Positions 20,575 to 31,051 of a DNA stretch of 64,000 bases are shown in pieces. Position numbers and translations under genes: made by a program. Below the pieces are notes generated by a model, which did not search any database, had not been told where the DNA came from, and was given only the letters and a program-made list of their open reading frames with translations. Positions within the stretch are counted from its first letter, which is position 1. Each line of letters starts with the position of its first letter. Origin of the DNA: Byssochlamys sp. IMV 00236 (Eukaryota > Ascomycota > Eurotiomycetes > Eurotiales > Thermoascaceae); assembly GCA_001931875.2 (NCBI GenBank), contig MSJH02000666.1:1-64000 (forward strand), read 5' to 3'.

Positions 20575-21089
20575 GGCCGCTTGTGCAGGTGACGACCCAG
20601 CAAGAAGAAGATAGGTTGGTGCAATAATAATGCAGCGTTCGTATGGCCAGACAGACTGAGGACAGACAGGAGGGAGATTATTTGGGGACGGTCAGCGTGT
20701 TGGCAACATGACTGGACGGAGTTAGAGACGTGCCGGCACGCCTTGGCAAAAGATCCAGATAGATAAACTAGTCTGGGATGGGGGGGAAAAGGGACTTTCC
20801 AAAGGTACTTACATCTCACGTCTGGCTGTCGATCAGGCCAGGAATACAGAATGCAATTGAGTGCTTCCCTGGATGCGTAACTACGGTAAGCCCTATTAAA
20901 CCAATCTGTAGTAATCAGTGGGCGGGGTCGTGTAAGGATTAATTAATTATAGCAACAGGTCCAGCTGTAACTGTTTAGTGGGAAGGCGGCAATCAATGGA
21001 TCGATTCTGAATAATAGTAATCATCAGAAGGGGGAGAGAGAGAGTAGAGAGAGAGAAAGGGAGAGGGGGAAGTATCTAAGCTGAGATAC

Positions 21090-21113
21090 AATAATAATAA
21101 TAATAATAATAAT
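21090..21113. repeat. (AAT)n microsatellite
   Basis: Eight tandem AAT units between the divergent erdH and erdS genes. Confidence 0.9.
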
Positions 21114-21721
21114 ACTTAATCGATCGCATCAACATCCGGCATGTCCGCCATCGCATTCTGCACCAAAACCGGCTTGATTGGTAAGGACGCTCTAACTAAC
21201 TATCCTCATTTGCATCCGCTTCCAGTAAGTATCGGCCTCGATCTCGTTTTCCTGCTCGCCAAGCCCGCCGGTCGCTTTTGCCTGATTCTTTTTCTTGTCT
21301 TTTCTTGTCTTTTACTGCTTGTTCCTGTCGCTCTTCATGACATAAAGCGCCGGTGGTTGACATCATCTGTGAAAAGCCCGCCGCACGCAGTCAATAAAAC
21401 CGCAAATTGCTCCCGCGCAATAAGTAATAATACAATCTTCATTTTCCAGAATAACAAAGCATCATATTCTTTCCTCTCTGTTTTCTTTTTTTGGTTCATT
21501 GATTTCCAATCGTGCACCAGAAAAGCTGTGCCACCACGATTATTATTATTGCCATCTCCCTCCCAACGGTTGATCTGGGTCGGGCCCGCATTGCAACCGA
21601 GGCCGATAGCGAATCTGAAAATCGGTTTCGGCTGCCTAGAACATCCGTCTGAGAAGGGGTACCTAGGTTAGTTAACTAGTTAGTTAACCTGATTGTCTGC
21701 GTTCGCTGATTAAGGCTGTTC

Positions 21722-21744
21722 AACTAACTAACTAACTAACTAAC
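21722..21744. repeat. (AACT)n microsatellite
   Basis: Five to six tandem AACT units about 150 nt upstream of the erdS start codon. Confidence 0.9.
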
Positions 21745-21889
21745 TATTCCCGGCCCTAGAGTCGCTTCCTACATCATAAAGAGCCCGCCTACTCCAGTCC
21801 CCGGTCCGCATCAACGTTGATTCTCATCTTTCTTATACCTTATACCCTTCGATACCCTTCGATATCCCTCGCAACTCAATCCCGTGTGA

Positions 21890-24754
21890 ATGCCCCGTGG
21901 ACTGTGGGCCAAGATGTCCATCAAGCGTGCTTTGTCCAAGCTGACGCCGAGCAATAAGCACGATGACAGTAGCAGTGGCGGCAGCCCGCGATCGCCCATC
22001 TCGTCGCCCCGTCGCAGCATTGTCGGCTTTCTACGGGACAAGGACTACATTTCCTCATCAGACGATGTGTCCGATGACTCGAGTTCCGGCGTCAGCAAGA
22101 ACCAGCAGAAGCGCCTGGTGCGACAGCAGCGCCGCCAGGCCAGATCCCGTCTCAGTGAGGAGCAGCGCTCCGAATCAGAGCATCGTCGCCGCGAGCGCGA
22201 AGAAGAAGCGGCGCGCCAAGAGACTCCAGAGATGAAGGCACGGTACGGTGATCTGCCGCTTCTGCAGTCAAAGGAGCGCCCACGGGAGGCACGATTTCCG
22301 CTGGACAAGGTCTCCAAGGACATTGTGGGCCAGCAGATCCTGTTCACTGCGCGGTTGCATATCGTTCGCCGCATGAGCGCGAAGCTCGTCTTCCTTGTCT
22401 TCCGTCATCAGCTCACCACCTTCCAAGGCGTCCTCCATGAGAAACCCGGTGTTGCATCAGTCAACATGGTCCAGTGGGCGGAACATCTGCGCACCGGATG
22501 CATTGTGCGCGTTCGGGGTACCGTTCGGGCCCCGGAGGTGCCCGTCTTGGGATGTACTATCCACGATGTCGAGCTCGAGATCGAGCAGCTGCATGTCATT
22601 GTCCGTCGTGAGGAGACCGTTCCCTTCAGCGTCTACGAGGCCGAAGTCCGCACAGAGGAGGAAGACCGCGTCGAGGGCCGCCACAGTCACATCCCTGATC
22701 GAACCCGTCTGGCGAATCGCATTCTGGATCTGCGCACACCAACGTCGCAGAGTATATTCCGCATCCAGTCTGGTATCTCTCAACTCTTCCGGGAGGCTCT
22801 CAATGACCGGGACTTCATTGAGATCCATACTCCCAAGCTACAGGGCTCGGCCACCGAGTCCGGTGCTTCTGTCTTCCAGCTGAACTACTTTGGCCGCCCA
22901 GCCTTCCTGGCTCAGAGTCCTCAACTGGCCAAGCAGATGGCTATCGCATCCGACTTTGGTCGCGTCTACGAGATTGGCGCCGTCTTCCGTGCCGAGAATT
23001 CCAACACCCATCGCCATCTGACGGAGTATACCGGTCTGGATATCGAGATGGCCATTGACGAACACTACCATGAGATGCTTGAGACCATTGACGCCACCAT
23101 CAAGCATATCTTCAAGGGTCTGTATACGAAATACCGCCGCGAGGTTGATGTGGTCAAGCATCAGTTCCCCTCCGAAGACCTGGTCTGGCTGGACGAGACC
23201 CCTGTGATCCGCTTTGCGGATGCTATTCGCATGCTCAATGACTCCGGGTGGCGCACTGAGGACGGCCAGCCGTTGCCGGATGACGAGGATCTGTCGACCC
23301 GGGACGAGATCCATCTGGGAGAGCTAGTCAAGGAGAAGTACCACACCGACTACTATATTCTCGACAAGTTCCCTGTCGGCGCGCGTCCTTTCTATACTAT
23401 GCCCGACCCAGAGGATCCCCGTTTCACCAACTCGTTCGATATCTTCGTGCGTGGTCAGGAAATTGTGTCTGGTGGTCAGCGTATTCACGATCCCAAAATG
23501 CTCGAGGAGAACATCACCAAGGCTGGCATCCGCCCCGAGGACATGGAGGACTATCTCGAGGGATTCCGCTGGGGCGCGCCTCCACACGCTGGTGCTGGGA
23601 TTGGTTTGGAGCGGATGCTGATGCTGATTCTCAAGATTGGCAACATCCGTCTGGCCTCGCTCTTCCACCGCGACCCCAAGAGCTTCCCTCCCAAGCCGCC
23701 GATTCTCCAGCTGCGGCACCCTGAATCGTCCACCTTGGAGCCAGCCTGGCAGAAAGAGCACAAGGCGGCCAAAGCTACCGACGATAACCAGCTACAGCCG
23801 CTAGAGCACCTCATCGCTAACTATGGTGATGCCACGTCCACCTCGTGGGGCGACGAGCGTTACAAGATCTGGCGGGACTACGTGACCGGTGCCGCCGTTT
23901 CCTATATCCCGATGCACGGCTATGCTATCATTCCGGGTAATCCGCTCTGTGATCCCAGCCAGTATGGTCGTGTTATCAACGCGTTCCTGGGTTGGCTCCG
24001 TCGCGAGACGAAGCTCAAACCCATCTGGCTTCTCATCTCTCCCCAAGTCGAAGATTTCCTCGGGGAAAAGCTCGGCTGGCGCACCTTGTCCTGTATCGCG
24101 GAGGAGCGGGTTGATCCCGCTCGCAACCTGGCGGCATCAGACGGTGAGATCTCCCGCAAGATCCGCCACGCAGAGAACGAAGGTGTCAAGATCACAACGC
24201 TGCCCCAGGGCGAGATGGTGTCAGAGGAGGTACGCAAGAAGATCGACAAGCGCATTCAGGACTGGTTGGCCAACCGCAAGGGCACTCAGATCCATCTTTC
24301 TGAGATCCAGCCCTGGCGCGACTCGGAGCATCGCTGGTACTTCTATGCCACAGATAAGGAGGGAAATATCTGCTCCTTCGTGGCCCTGGTGCAGCTAGCG
24401 CCCCAGAGCGGTATGCAGGTCAAGTACAGTTTCGACTTCCCCGGGGCGCCCAACGGAACCATCGAGTACATCGTGACTCATGCCATCCAGACGGCGGCCC
24501 AGGCAGGCGTCAAGTCGCTCACCTTCGGTGCTGGTGCCACGGCCGACCTTCGACCTGGTCACCACATGAGCGGAGCAAAGGTCAAGGTGCTGCAGCACAC
24601 CTATGAGGCTGTTGTGCGCCAGTTCCACCTGACTCGCAAGAGTGAGTTCCGTTTGAAGCTGGGTGCGCACGAAGAGCCACTGTATATTGCCTACCCTCCC
24701 CATGGACTAGGATCCAAGGGTATCCGGGCAATTCTGCATTTCTTCGAGGATTAA
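21890..24754 (+). CDS. erdS: Ergosteryl-3beta-O-L-aspartate synthase ErdS (AspRS-DUF2156 fusion)
   Basis: One exon, 954 residues. The enzyme charges tRNA-Asp and then transfers aspartate to the 3beta-hydroxyl of ergosterol. Order: a Ser/Arg-rich disordered extension (1-130), an OB-fold anticodon-binding domain (about 148-240), and a class II AspRS core (about 270-605). The core contains motif 2, FRAENSNTHRHLTEYTGLD (366-384), and motif 3, GAGIGLERM (568-576), followed by LFHRDP. A second full domain follows (about 640-954), the DUF2156/GNAT-like aminoacyl-tRNA transferase, with IPMHGYAIIPGNP, SRKIRHAENEGVKIT and FGAGATADL. Ordinary AspRS would stop near residue 605, so the fusion is diagnostic of ErdS. 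ATG codons at 21890 and 21914 are both possible starts. The pathway and fusion architecture are established from work on Aspergillus; the assignment here is by domain order and motifs. Confidence 0.93.
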   Translation: MPRGLWAKMSIKRALSKLTPSNKHDDSSSGGSPRSPISSPRRSIVGFLRDKDYISSSDDVSDDSSSGVSKNQQKRLVRQQRRQARSRLSEEQRSESEHRRREREEEAARQETPEMKARYGDLPLLQSKERPREARFPLDKVSKDIVGQQILFTARLHIVRRMSAKLVFLVFRHQLTTFQGVLHEKPGVASVNMVQWAEHLRTGCIVRVRGTVRAPEVPVLGCTIHDVELEIEQLHVIVRREETVPFSVYEAEVRTEEEDRVEGRHSHIPDRTRLANRILDLRTPTSQSIFRIQSGISQLFREALNDRDFIEIHTPKLQGSATESGASVFQLNYFGRPAFLAQSPQLAKQMAIASDFGRVYEIGAVFRAENSNTHRHLTEYTGLDIEMAIDEHYHEMLETIDATIKHIFKGLYTKYRREVDVVKHQFPSEDLVWLDETPVIRFADAIRMLNDSGWRTEDGQPLPDDEDLSTRDEIHLGELVKEKYHTDYYILDKFPVGARPFYTMPDPEDPRFTNSFDIFVRGQEIVSGGQRIHDPKMLEENITKAGIRPEDMEDYLEGFRWGAPPHAGAGIGLERMLMLILKIGNIRLASLFHRDPKSFPPKPPILQLRHPESSTLEPAWQKEHKAAKATDDNQLQPLEHLIANYGDATSTSWGDERYKIWRDYVTGAAVSYIPMHGYAIIPGNPLCDPSQYGRVINAFLGWLRRETKLKPIWLLISPQVEDFLGEKLGWRTLSCIAEERVDPARNLAASDGEISRKIRHAENEGVKITTLPQGEMVSEEVRKKIDKRIQDWLANRKGTQIHLSEIQPWRDSEHRWYFYATDKEGNICSFVALVQLAPQSGMQVKYSFDFPGAPNGTIEYIVTHAIQTAAQAGVKSLTFGAGATADLRPGHHMSGAKVKVLQHTYEAVVRQFHLTRKSEFRLKLGAHEEPLYIAYPPHGLGSKGIRAILHFFED

Positions 24755-26405
24755 AGCCCGAGGACAACTCCCTTTTCATTTGCATCTCTGTCGTCCTACG
24801 TGGTCAGTCTACTTCAATACCCAATACTAAAGAATAAGAGAAGAAAGTCCCAAGAGGATGGGATCACATTAGGCGACCTGGTCCTGTAATTGTTCGTGAT
24901 GTTTGGTGATGCATTTACATTTACCTGTTTTCTTTGGTCGGATCATGGGTTCCATTGAGTCGAAAATCTCCAGATTCCCCAGTTATTCCCCCTGACGTTG
25001 TCGGTTGATTTGTGTTTAGTGATGCCGTGTTATGTCTGTTATGTCTGTTACGCCTATTACATGTTTTCTTGCTTTGGTAGCTATTCATGTTTCCCCCTGT
25101 ATTCTCCATGAATGCCACGTATTTATGTCTCGTTTTCTCTCTTATCGAACCTTTCGGGTATCCTTTCCATCCGTACGTGTAACTCCGTCGTGGTACGGTC
25201 TCAGGTTCTCTTTTGACCCTAAATTGCAAGCTAGAGGTGATCAAGGGTCTCTGCCATAGACTCGATTAAATTGCAGAGAGATCAATCATCCGCAGGACAC
25301 GTATGGATCAATTAGCTCTCATAGACACTGCCAAGTTCGCAATAGATGAATGTCTGTTTCGCGGTCTACAGGCGCAGGCGTGACACGACCATATCCATGG
25401 TGCTGTTTAAAATGACAAGATTGTGTCGAATCACTCAATAGGTGTGCCTGTAGTTATTGACCACTTTCATCACACATGTTTACCCACGCACATCAACGAG
25501 GAAGACCTCAGAGCCTTTGGAACTCGAGAGGCTCTGCTTAAATGTGATTTCTGAGGGTTCTATATTGCTAAAATCCATCGCGTTTGCGTTTAACGTGTCT
25601 GGAAAATCTCTTTGTTGGATAGGTAGGTAGGTAGGTACTGAGTTGAGTTCCAAGGTGCAAGGGCGGTTATCTAAATTTATTAGAGCAACCTTTGTTAACT
25701 TAATTGCTGCTTTGTTTCTTCCCATGTGATGTTAATGGCTGAGTGGTAGCGAAATGTTTATTTTTATTTTATTTTTTTTTTTTTTCATAACTACTACTTA
25801 CCTAGGTAGATGTCAACAACATACCGCTTTCCTTTTTACGACTTCAAAATAAGCTCCCTAGAATTGTACCGAAATTATACATGTAGATAACCAATTTGCA
25901 ACAGATTATCTAGTTCGATACTATTACCGTATAATATCTAAGTGTTGGGGGCGTTAATGAGTATCTCGATGTTTGTCGCGTCTACCAAAGCCGCTAGCCT
26001 CCAGACCACCAACCGTGGAAACTTGGTCAGACTCTCTCCAAAAGTTCAATTAATGTCCTGGGATGACTATATTTTCATAGCCAAGGGCATAAATTTCTTC
26101 TTGTCTGCCAGAAAACTCAGGGGGCTGGTATCCCGTAGTTTGGCATTCTGTACCAATCACCGGCCACAACGTGTTGACCTGACTAGGTACCTGAGCTGTC
26201 CTGGCGGGGAGCCAGGAACTTGCGCGATTGTATGATACTCTGAGAGTGATCTGGCGAGTCATAAGAACTTTCAAAGACAACTGATCGAGATTTCTACTTT
26301 CCATTTTGATATTCCTCTGCCACAGTCGGCGCCTTATTGTACAGTACAAGCAACGTTGTGTGTCCTGAAATAATAAGTATGGGTCCACATGTAGTGCATC
26401 ACCAT
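24755..26405. other. Intergenic, no gene seen
   Basis: This is the 3' side of erdS. A short imperfect direct repeat GTTATGTCTGTTATGTCTGT occurs near 25028-25047, and a (GGTA)n run at about 25619-25636. Poly-T is at about 25764-25783. No coding region could be supported. Confidence 0.4.
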
Positions 26406-27586
26406 ATGAACAGGTTAAAATTTCTTTCTCCACTCCTGTGCACGAAGTCTAACATAACGCAGGATATTCTCCGAACGTCCGGTCAAAATCATTGTCGGGG
26501 GAGATGCAAAAGACTACTACGTACATCCAGGTGTCTTAAGGCTCCATGGTTCGTCCGCCTTGAACACTCGACTGAAAGAATCTTGGAGCAATGGCGAGAC
26601 CACACTTGATTGGACCGATTGCGATGAGCAAACCGTCGCATGCGTTCTGAGTTACCTCTACACTCAGGATTATTATGTAACTCCACAGTCGACTGCTGAG
26701 GATGAGTTACCGTCTGAACAAGGTTATATCGACATTCGCAAAGGTAAAAGTGGAAAATAACCCCCAGGTTGGAGACGATTCGGCTAATTCAATTGCAGGC
26801 GTCAGCGAACAGGTAGATATAAAGTCTACCGTTGCTGAATGTTCAGAGACCGATGAACCTGTTCCTGATCGGCCTCTAACTCCCTTGAGCCGATGTATCA
26901 AAGCCGGATTACCCGCAGAAAGTGTCAAGACGGCCGCGGGTACTGTGCGCAAAACGGCCCAGGATCCCGATGTTGGCATAGGAGCTGCAATCCTTATTCA
27001 CGCAAAGGTTTACTCTTTCGCGCATCGCTTTCTGCTCCCGCAACTTGAGCAGCTAGCCTTACAGCGCCTTACGCAAGTTCTTATTCTTCTCGACGAGTCC
27101 GAAACACGATCTCTCTTCTCGTACCTTGCGGATGCCGTCCATATCATATACGACGCAACGCCCAGCGCCAAGGTACAGCAAAACCCGGCCAGGAAATTGC
27201 TATCGCAATTTGTCGCCCTGAGATTCACCGCGCTTGCGGGAGAGAGTCTCGACATGCTCATGGCAGAAGGCGGAGACTTCGCAGTGGATGTAACGAGGAA
27301 GTTGACTCGGCGGCTTATGGCAAACAGTGATAGCACACACTCTTTGGCTGCAGAAATCGATCAGCTTCACCTTTTGATCGAAAGGCTAGAAATATCAAAC
27401 CAGGAATTGGAAAGCAAGGTCCGGAAAGCCGAGAAAGAGATAACTGAGTGGGACAGCTTGAGTCGCGGCGTTCACCAGACGAGCGCGAAAAAGAGGAGAG
27501 TAACTCTAGCTGCACCACCTAATGGTCTTCATAACGGTGATAACGGAGACCTGAAGTTTCCGTTACCTGGAAGAGACTACATGTAA
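26406..27586 (+). CDS. BTB/POZ-domain protein
   Basis: Proposed exons 26406-26413, 26463-26743 and 26799-27586 give 358 residues. The first exon is only 8 nt; it is proposed because the 49-nt intron after it has a CTAAC branch point and ends ACGCAG exactly where the BTB frame opens. The second intron (GTAAAA..GCTAATTCAATTGCAG) is well formed. The BTB fold (about residues 5-70) reads VKIIVGGDAKDYYVHPGVL, then SALNTRL and CVLSYLYTQDY. The linker is acidic. A helical region (about 155-250) follows, then a coiled coil (AAEIDQLHLLIERLEISN) and a basic KKRRV near the C-terminus that may be nuclear targeting. Fungal BTB proteins of this sort are protein-interaction adaptors, some for cullin-3 ligases; no ortholog is recognised. 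The 5' end is the least certain part. Confidence 0.68.
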
Positions 27587-29949
27587 CACCATGATATTAG
27601 TTGAACATTGAAAGCCAGCTGATAGACTATCTATGTCAGCCTAAACGGTGATACTCTCCATGTGGGGGTCATTGGAAGACTGCACCCATTATGACATGGA
27701 GAGGCCTTTCTTCCACTGGTACATCGGACTGATAGCTCCTCAACAAATCGTAGCGAGACTAATCTGGGCATTTCCCCTTAGTAAGGACTGGCGCAAGAGA
27801 GCCGAAGAGTACAGCTGAATATGGAAAATAATGAAGAATTGTAGTCTCGGAATTAGAACGACTCAATGAAGCATCCAGCATAAGAGAAATATATTTTCAA
27901 CCAAGACTTGAGTCCATTGCTCTTCGTAATCTCTTCCCACATTGATCCTAGCAGAATGGTAGTATGAAACCTGTGCATAGACGGATCAGAAAGCAAGTAC
28001 CATTTCCGGTAAGGCTGTTGAATAATCTTGCTAGGGGTTAAGTACCGTCAACTTGGATGGATCTCATAACCAAACGTGCCATGTTATGTTCATAATTTGG
28101 GCTTCTTCTCTTTTTTCCCTCGAGTTCGAGGCTAGATAGGCCATGTTCCAAGCGATCATCATGAGAAGCTCCCTCAATGCATTGGGCCGAAATTTCCCCT
28201 AAGTACGGTGTTTTGACCATTCGAGTAATTTTCATAGTATCCCACCAACGATGCTTCCATACGAACCACCTCAAAGGGGTTCTCAGAACAATCCCGATTG
28301 TCGAGTATGGTCCTGTTTCGGGTGTTTCCTCTAGACACTAATATCGGCAGACATCCATGTCATTAGTCCGACATCGTGTTTCGGTGAAAGACTTGAAACT
28401 GACCTCCAGAGACACGCTGGTTACATTCTGTTTCACCTTCTCGGTTAGACTTCCCTGGCTTGCGAGCAAAAGGATCCACCATCCTTATGGGATGATGTAC
28501 GATCTCGGTTCTATCCGACCGATTGTTGATCCGTCTTTCCTTAGCCAATGCGTAGCCGAGACTGTTTGACGTGCATAGGAAGATCATGACACATAGATCA
28601 AACTGTGTCCTCAAAGTTCGAGCGTGAAAGCCGCCAATAGATGGAACCAAGACATACCAACCATCAACATGGAGAGAGCCTCGCATCAGTAATCGATATG
28701 GTCTCCACTCTTTGGTACAACAAATAAATCGGTCGTGGTGGGTTTGGATATTTTATGCAAAGAAATGAGTCCTCGCGCTAAGTATCCCCCGCTGCTGCAA
28801 ACTACAATAGTCGAGGTCACTAATCAATTGTACTGTCTCTCAAAAACATAAGGAGTATCCACATGTCTAGTCATGGGTACCCCTAAGATTGGACATATTC
28901 TTGAGTCTAGAAGACAGCAAAACGCGCCGCAGTTCAGACGGTCTTTCATGGTGAAGGGGAGCGGATGGGCGGAGAGGAGCCATCAACTTTCTACTTTGCA
29001 AGGGTCTGGAGCGTGACTTGAAACGATCATTGGCATACAGATCATGCACTATCTCAAAAATGTCGGCAACGGACATACATGCCAGAACCAATTTCGCATC
29101 TATTTCGCCGGAAGAGATAATACCGATCCGAGCAGATAGAGAGACCTGCCAGCCTAGCGAAGAGAAGAGCTCTTATTGCAGGTAAAGCCGAAGGGACGTG
29201 CAGTTGAAACGTTTATGCGATGAATGCTTTCTTTTTCTTTGGACAGCTCGTGACGGAAAAGAAAGCTACCGCCTCAATGGCTCTGATATTGTGAAAGCTC
29301 CGACTTGCCTGAATTCTTGTTTGAGACAGCGCCGGACTATAGGTGAGATACCGCACCATTGAGTCTTGTGGCGCTGTGGTTGGATAACTCTATAACGACG
29401 GGCATATGAAAGCACTATTGCATTCCCTTATGGGTCTTCCCTACTGTATGGGTTCGGATCGTTCGGCTACCTACTTCGCCCTGCATGATGGTAAAGGAAA
29501 GTACCGCCTACTTCGACCAGTCTGGAAACCTCACAGTTAGTATCATCAATAATGGGGCGTTTCGTTTACAGGAGCTTGCAGGAAATGGCTTAGAAATCTT
29601 GCTGCTGAAACTGACTAGGAAACATGGTGATGGAGCGCTAGAGTAAAACAAACCCGACAGCGACATCGACCGAAGATGATGGAGATCGAAAGGGAGTGAT
29701 TCAAAGGTTATAAATATCGTGTATGCCATCCATCAATTTTCTGCTCAGCATCACACAGAACAGCAAGTCCTTCTGATTCTTTCTTTCATCGTCCGATTGA
29801 TTCGTGACATTCTTTTTTTATTTGGATCACTACATTCCTACATATAGCAGTCATTATCAAGTTCATTGAGTTTATCTACAATTATTATTTACCCTTTCAC
29901 CCTTTTTTGAATCAAGAATCAATCGAATCTCTGCAAAAATCAATACAAA
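27587..29949. other. Gene-poor region, no gene supported
   Basis: Open frames of 60-110 codons occur on both strands (for example the minus strand at 28363-28686 and 28867-29091), but none shows a recognisable domain or joins convincingly by splicing. The last 250 bases are the promoter of the Egh16-like gene. Confidence 0.4.
29709..29716 (+). promoter_or_regulatory. TATA box of the Egh16-like gene
   Basis: TATAAATA lies 234 nt before the ATG, followed by CT- and T-rich sequence, as in strongly expressed fungal genes. Confidence 0.5.
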
Positions 29950-30720
29950 ATGCACCCTTCAACTTTCCTCTACGCCCTAGCCCTAGCTCCCCTTGTCGCA
30001 GCTCACGGAAAGGTGGCCGTCGTTACCGGAGACCAGGGTGGCAATGGCACTGCTCTCGGTATCAGGGGAGCTGCTGTCCCTGGAGCTGGCCCGAACTACA
30101 TGACGGAGGTCGACACGACCGTCTTCTGGTCTAAAGATATCCGCACCGATCAGGATATTGGATACACCGATGAGGCCGGTAACAACCAGCTGAGTGACCT
30201 GAGCAAGGCTATGGCGCAGTCAGGCTCCACGCTGCCGCAGGTCAGCAGCGGCGGGTCTGTCAAGGGCACATACCACATCGTTACCACTGATGGCGCCGGT
30301 CCGTTGGAAGCGCTGATTGATGAATCCGCCTCTGGGAAGTGGTCTACTGCCAAGCAGGCTACTGTCTCTACTCAGCCCCCTGGCAATAATGGCTTCATCG
30401 CGGCTCCCAACAAGAAGCGTTGGTTGATGGACCGCATGTACAAACCTCTTAGCAAGCGTGCTGAAAACGTCAATGAAGACTATGTAAGTATCTCTTGACG
30501 ACGACATAGAAACACTTTCACCGCAGAGTCATCCAGAGCAGCATGACTAACATATTAATAGCCATTCGCGGTCGAGATTCCCGCCGGCACCTCTTGCACC
30601 GGCACTATAAACGGTATCAGCAATCTATGCCTGGTCAAGGTTTCCAACAACAATGAGAACGGTCCATTTGGTGGAGTCTTTGCTGTCCAGATGTCAAACT
30701 CGAGTACCAGCGGCAACTAA
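29950..30720 (+). CDS. Egh16-like (MAS1-like) secreted protein
   Basis: Exons 29950-30483 and 30562-30720 (78-nt intron, GTAAGT..GACTAAC..ATAG) encode 230 residues. A signal peptide covers residues 1-18 with cleavage likely after VAA, leaving a mature N-terminus His19-Gly20-Lys. The body matches the Egh16-like family (powdery mildew gEgh16, Magnaporthe MAS1): KVAVVTGDQGGNGTALG, then GPNYMTEVDTTVFW, then GTYHIVTTDGAGPLEALID. The C-terminal block SCTGTINGISNLCLVKVSN leads into GPFGGVFAVQM. Family members are extracellular and induced during host penetration in plant and insect pathogens; the biochemical function is not established. A dibasic NKKRW and a KR pair (about residues 156-173) might be processed by Kex2. 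The N-terminal His and the GPFGG block invite comparison with copper polysaccharide monooxygenases. Confidence 0.85.
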
Positions 30721-31051
30721 ATCCTCAAGAGTAGCTGGAAGATGTTCCTTGTTCTGTGTACGAACACGAGCTGAACTATTGGAAGATCGTGTCCACGGTG
30801 TCATAACTATAACTACTTAACTTAACGCTGTGGTTAGATGTATCATGTCAGCAACAATGGAACTTTTTTTTGTTAACTAAGTTATCGACTCTGGAAACGC
30901 AAATTGAAGCGAGGTTACCTACACAAACTATGGTACGTAGTACTTACTTTACTTACTTAGCGTTTAGTAGCTCCCAGACCTCCCCAAATCAACAATCCTG
31001 AGGATCGCCTGCTTTTCCAAATTCCCTTTCATTCTTCCACCTAGATTAATC
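30721..31051. other. Intergenic between the Egh16-like and HNH genes
   Basis: A short tandem run of CTTACTTAC-type sequence lies just before the HNH gene. No gene is seen. Confidence 0.4.

Larger units (their letters stand above)
20575..21889. promoter_or_regulatory. Divergent upstream region of erdH and erdS
   Basis: This 1.3-kb region has no supported gene. It is rich in low-complexity DNA: a GA-rich tract (about 21031-21073), an (AAT)n microsatellite (21090-21113), a palindromic GTTAGTTAACTAGTTAGTTA piece (about 21666-21688) and an (AACT)n run (21722-21744). CT-rich sequence near the erdS ATG resembles fungal core promoters and 5' UTRs. Confidence 0.45.

Noticed and set aside
21141..21671. 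A 176-codon plus-strand open frame in the erdH-erdS intergenic region.
   Set aside because: No domain, no recognisable start context and low-complexity surroundings; it is likely chance.
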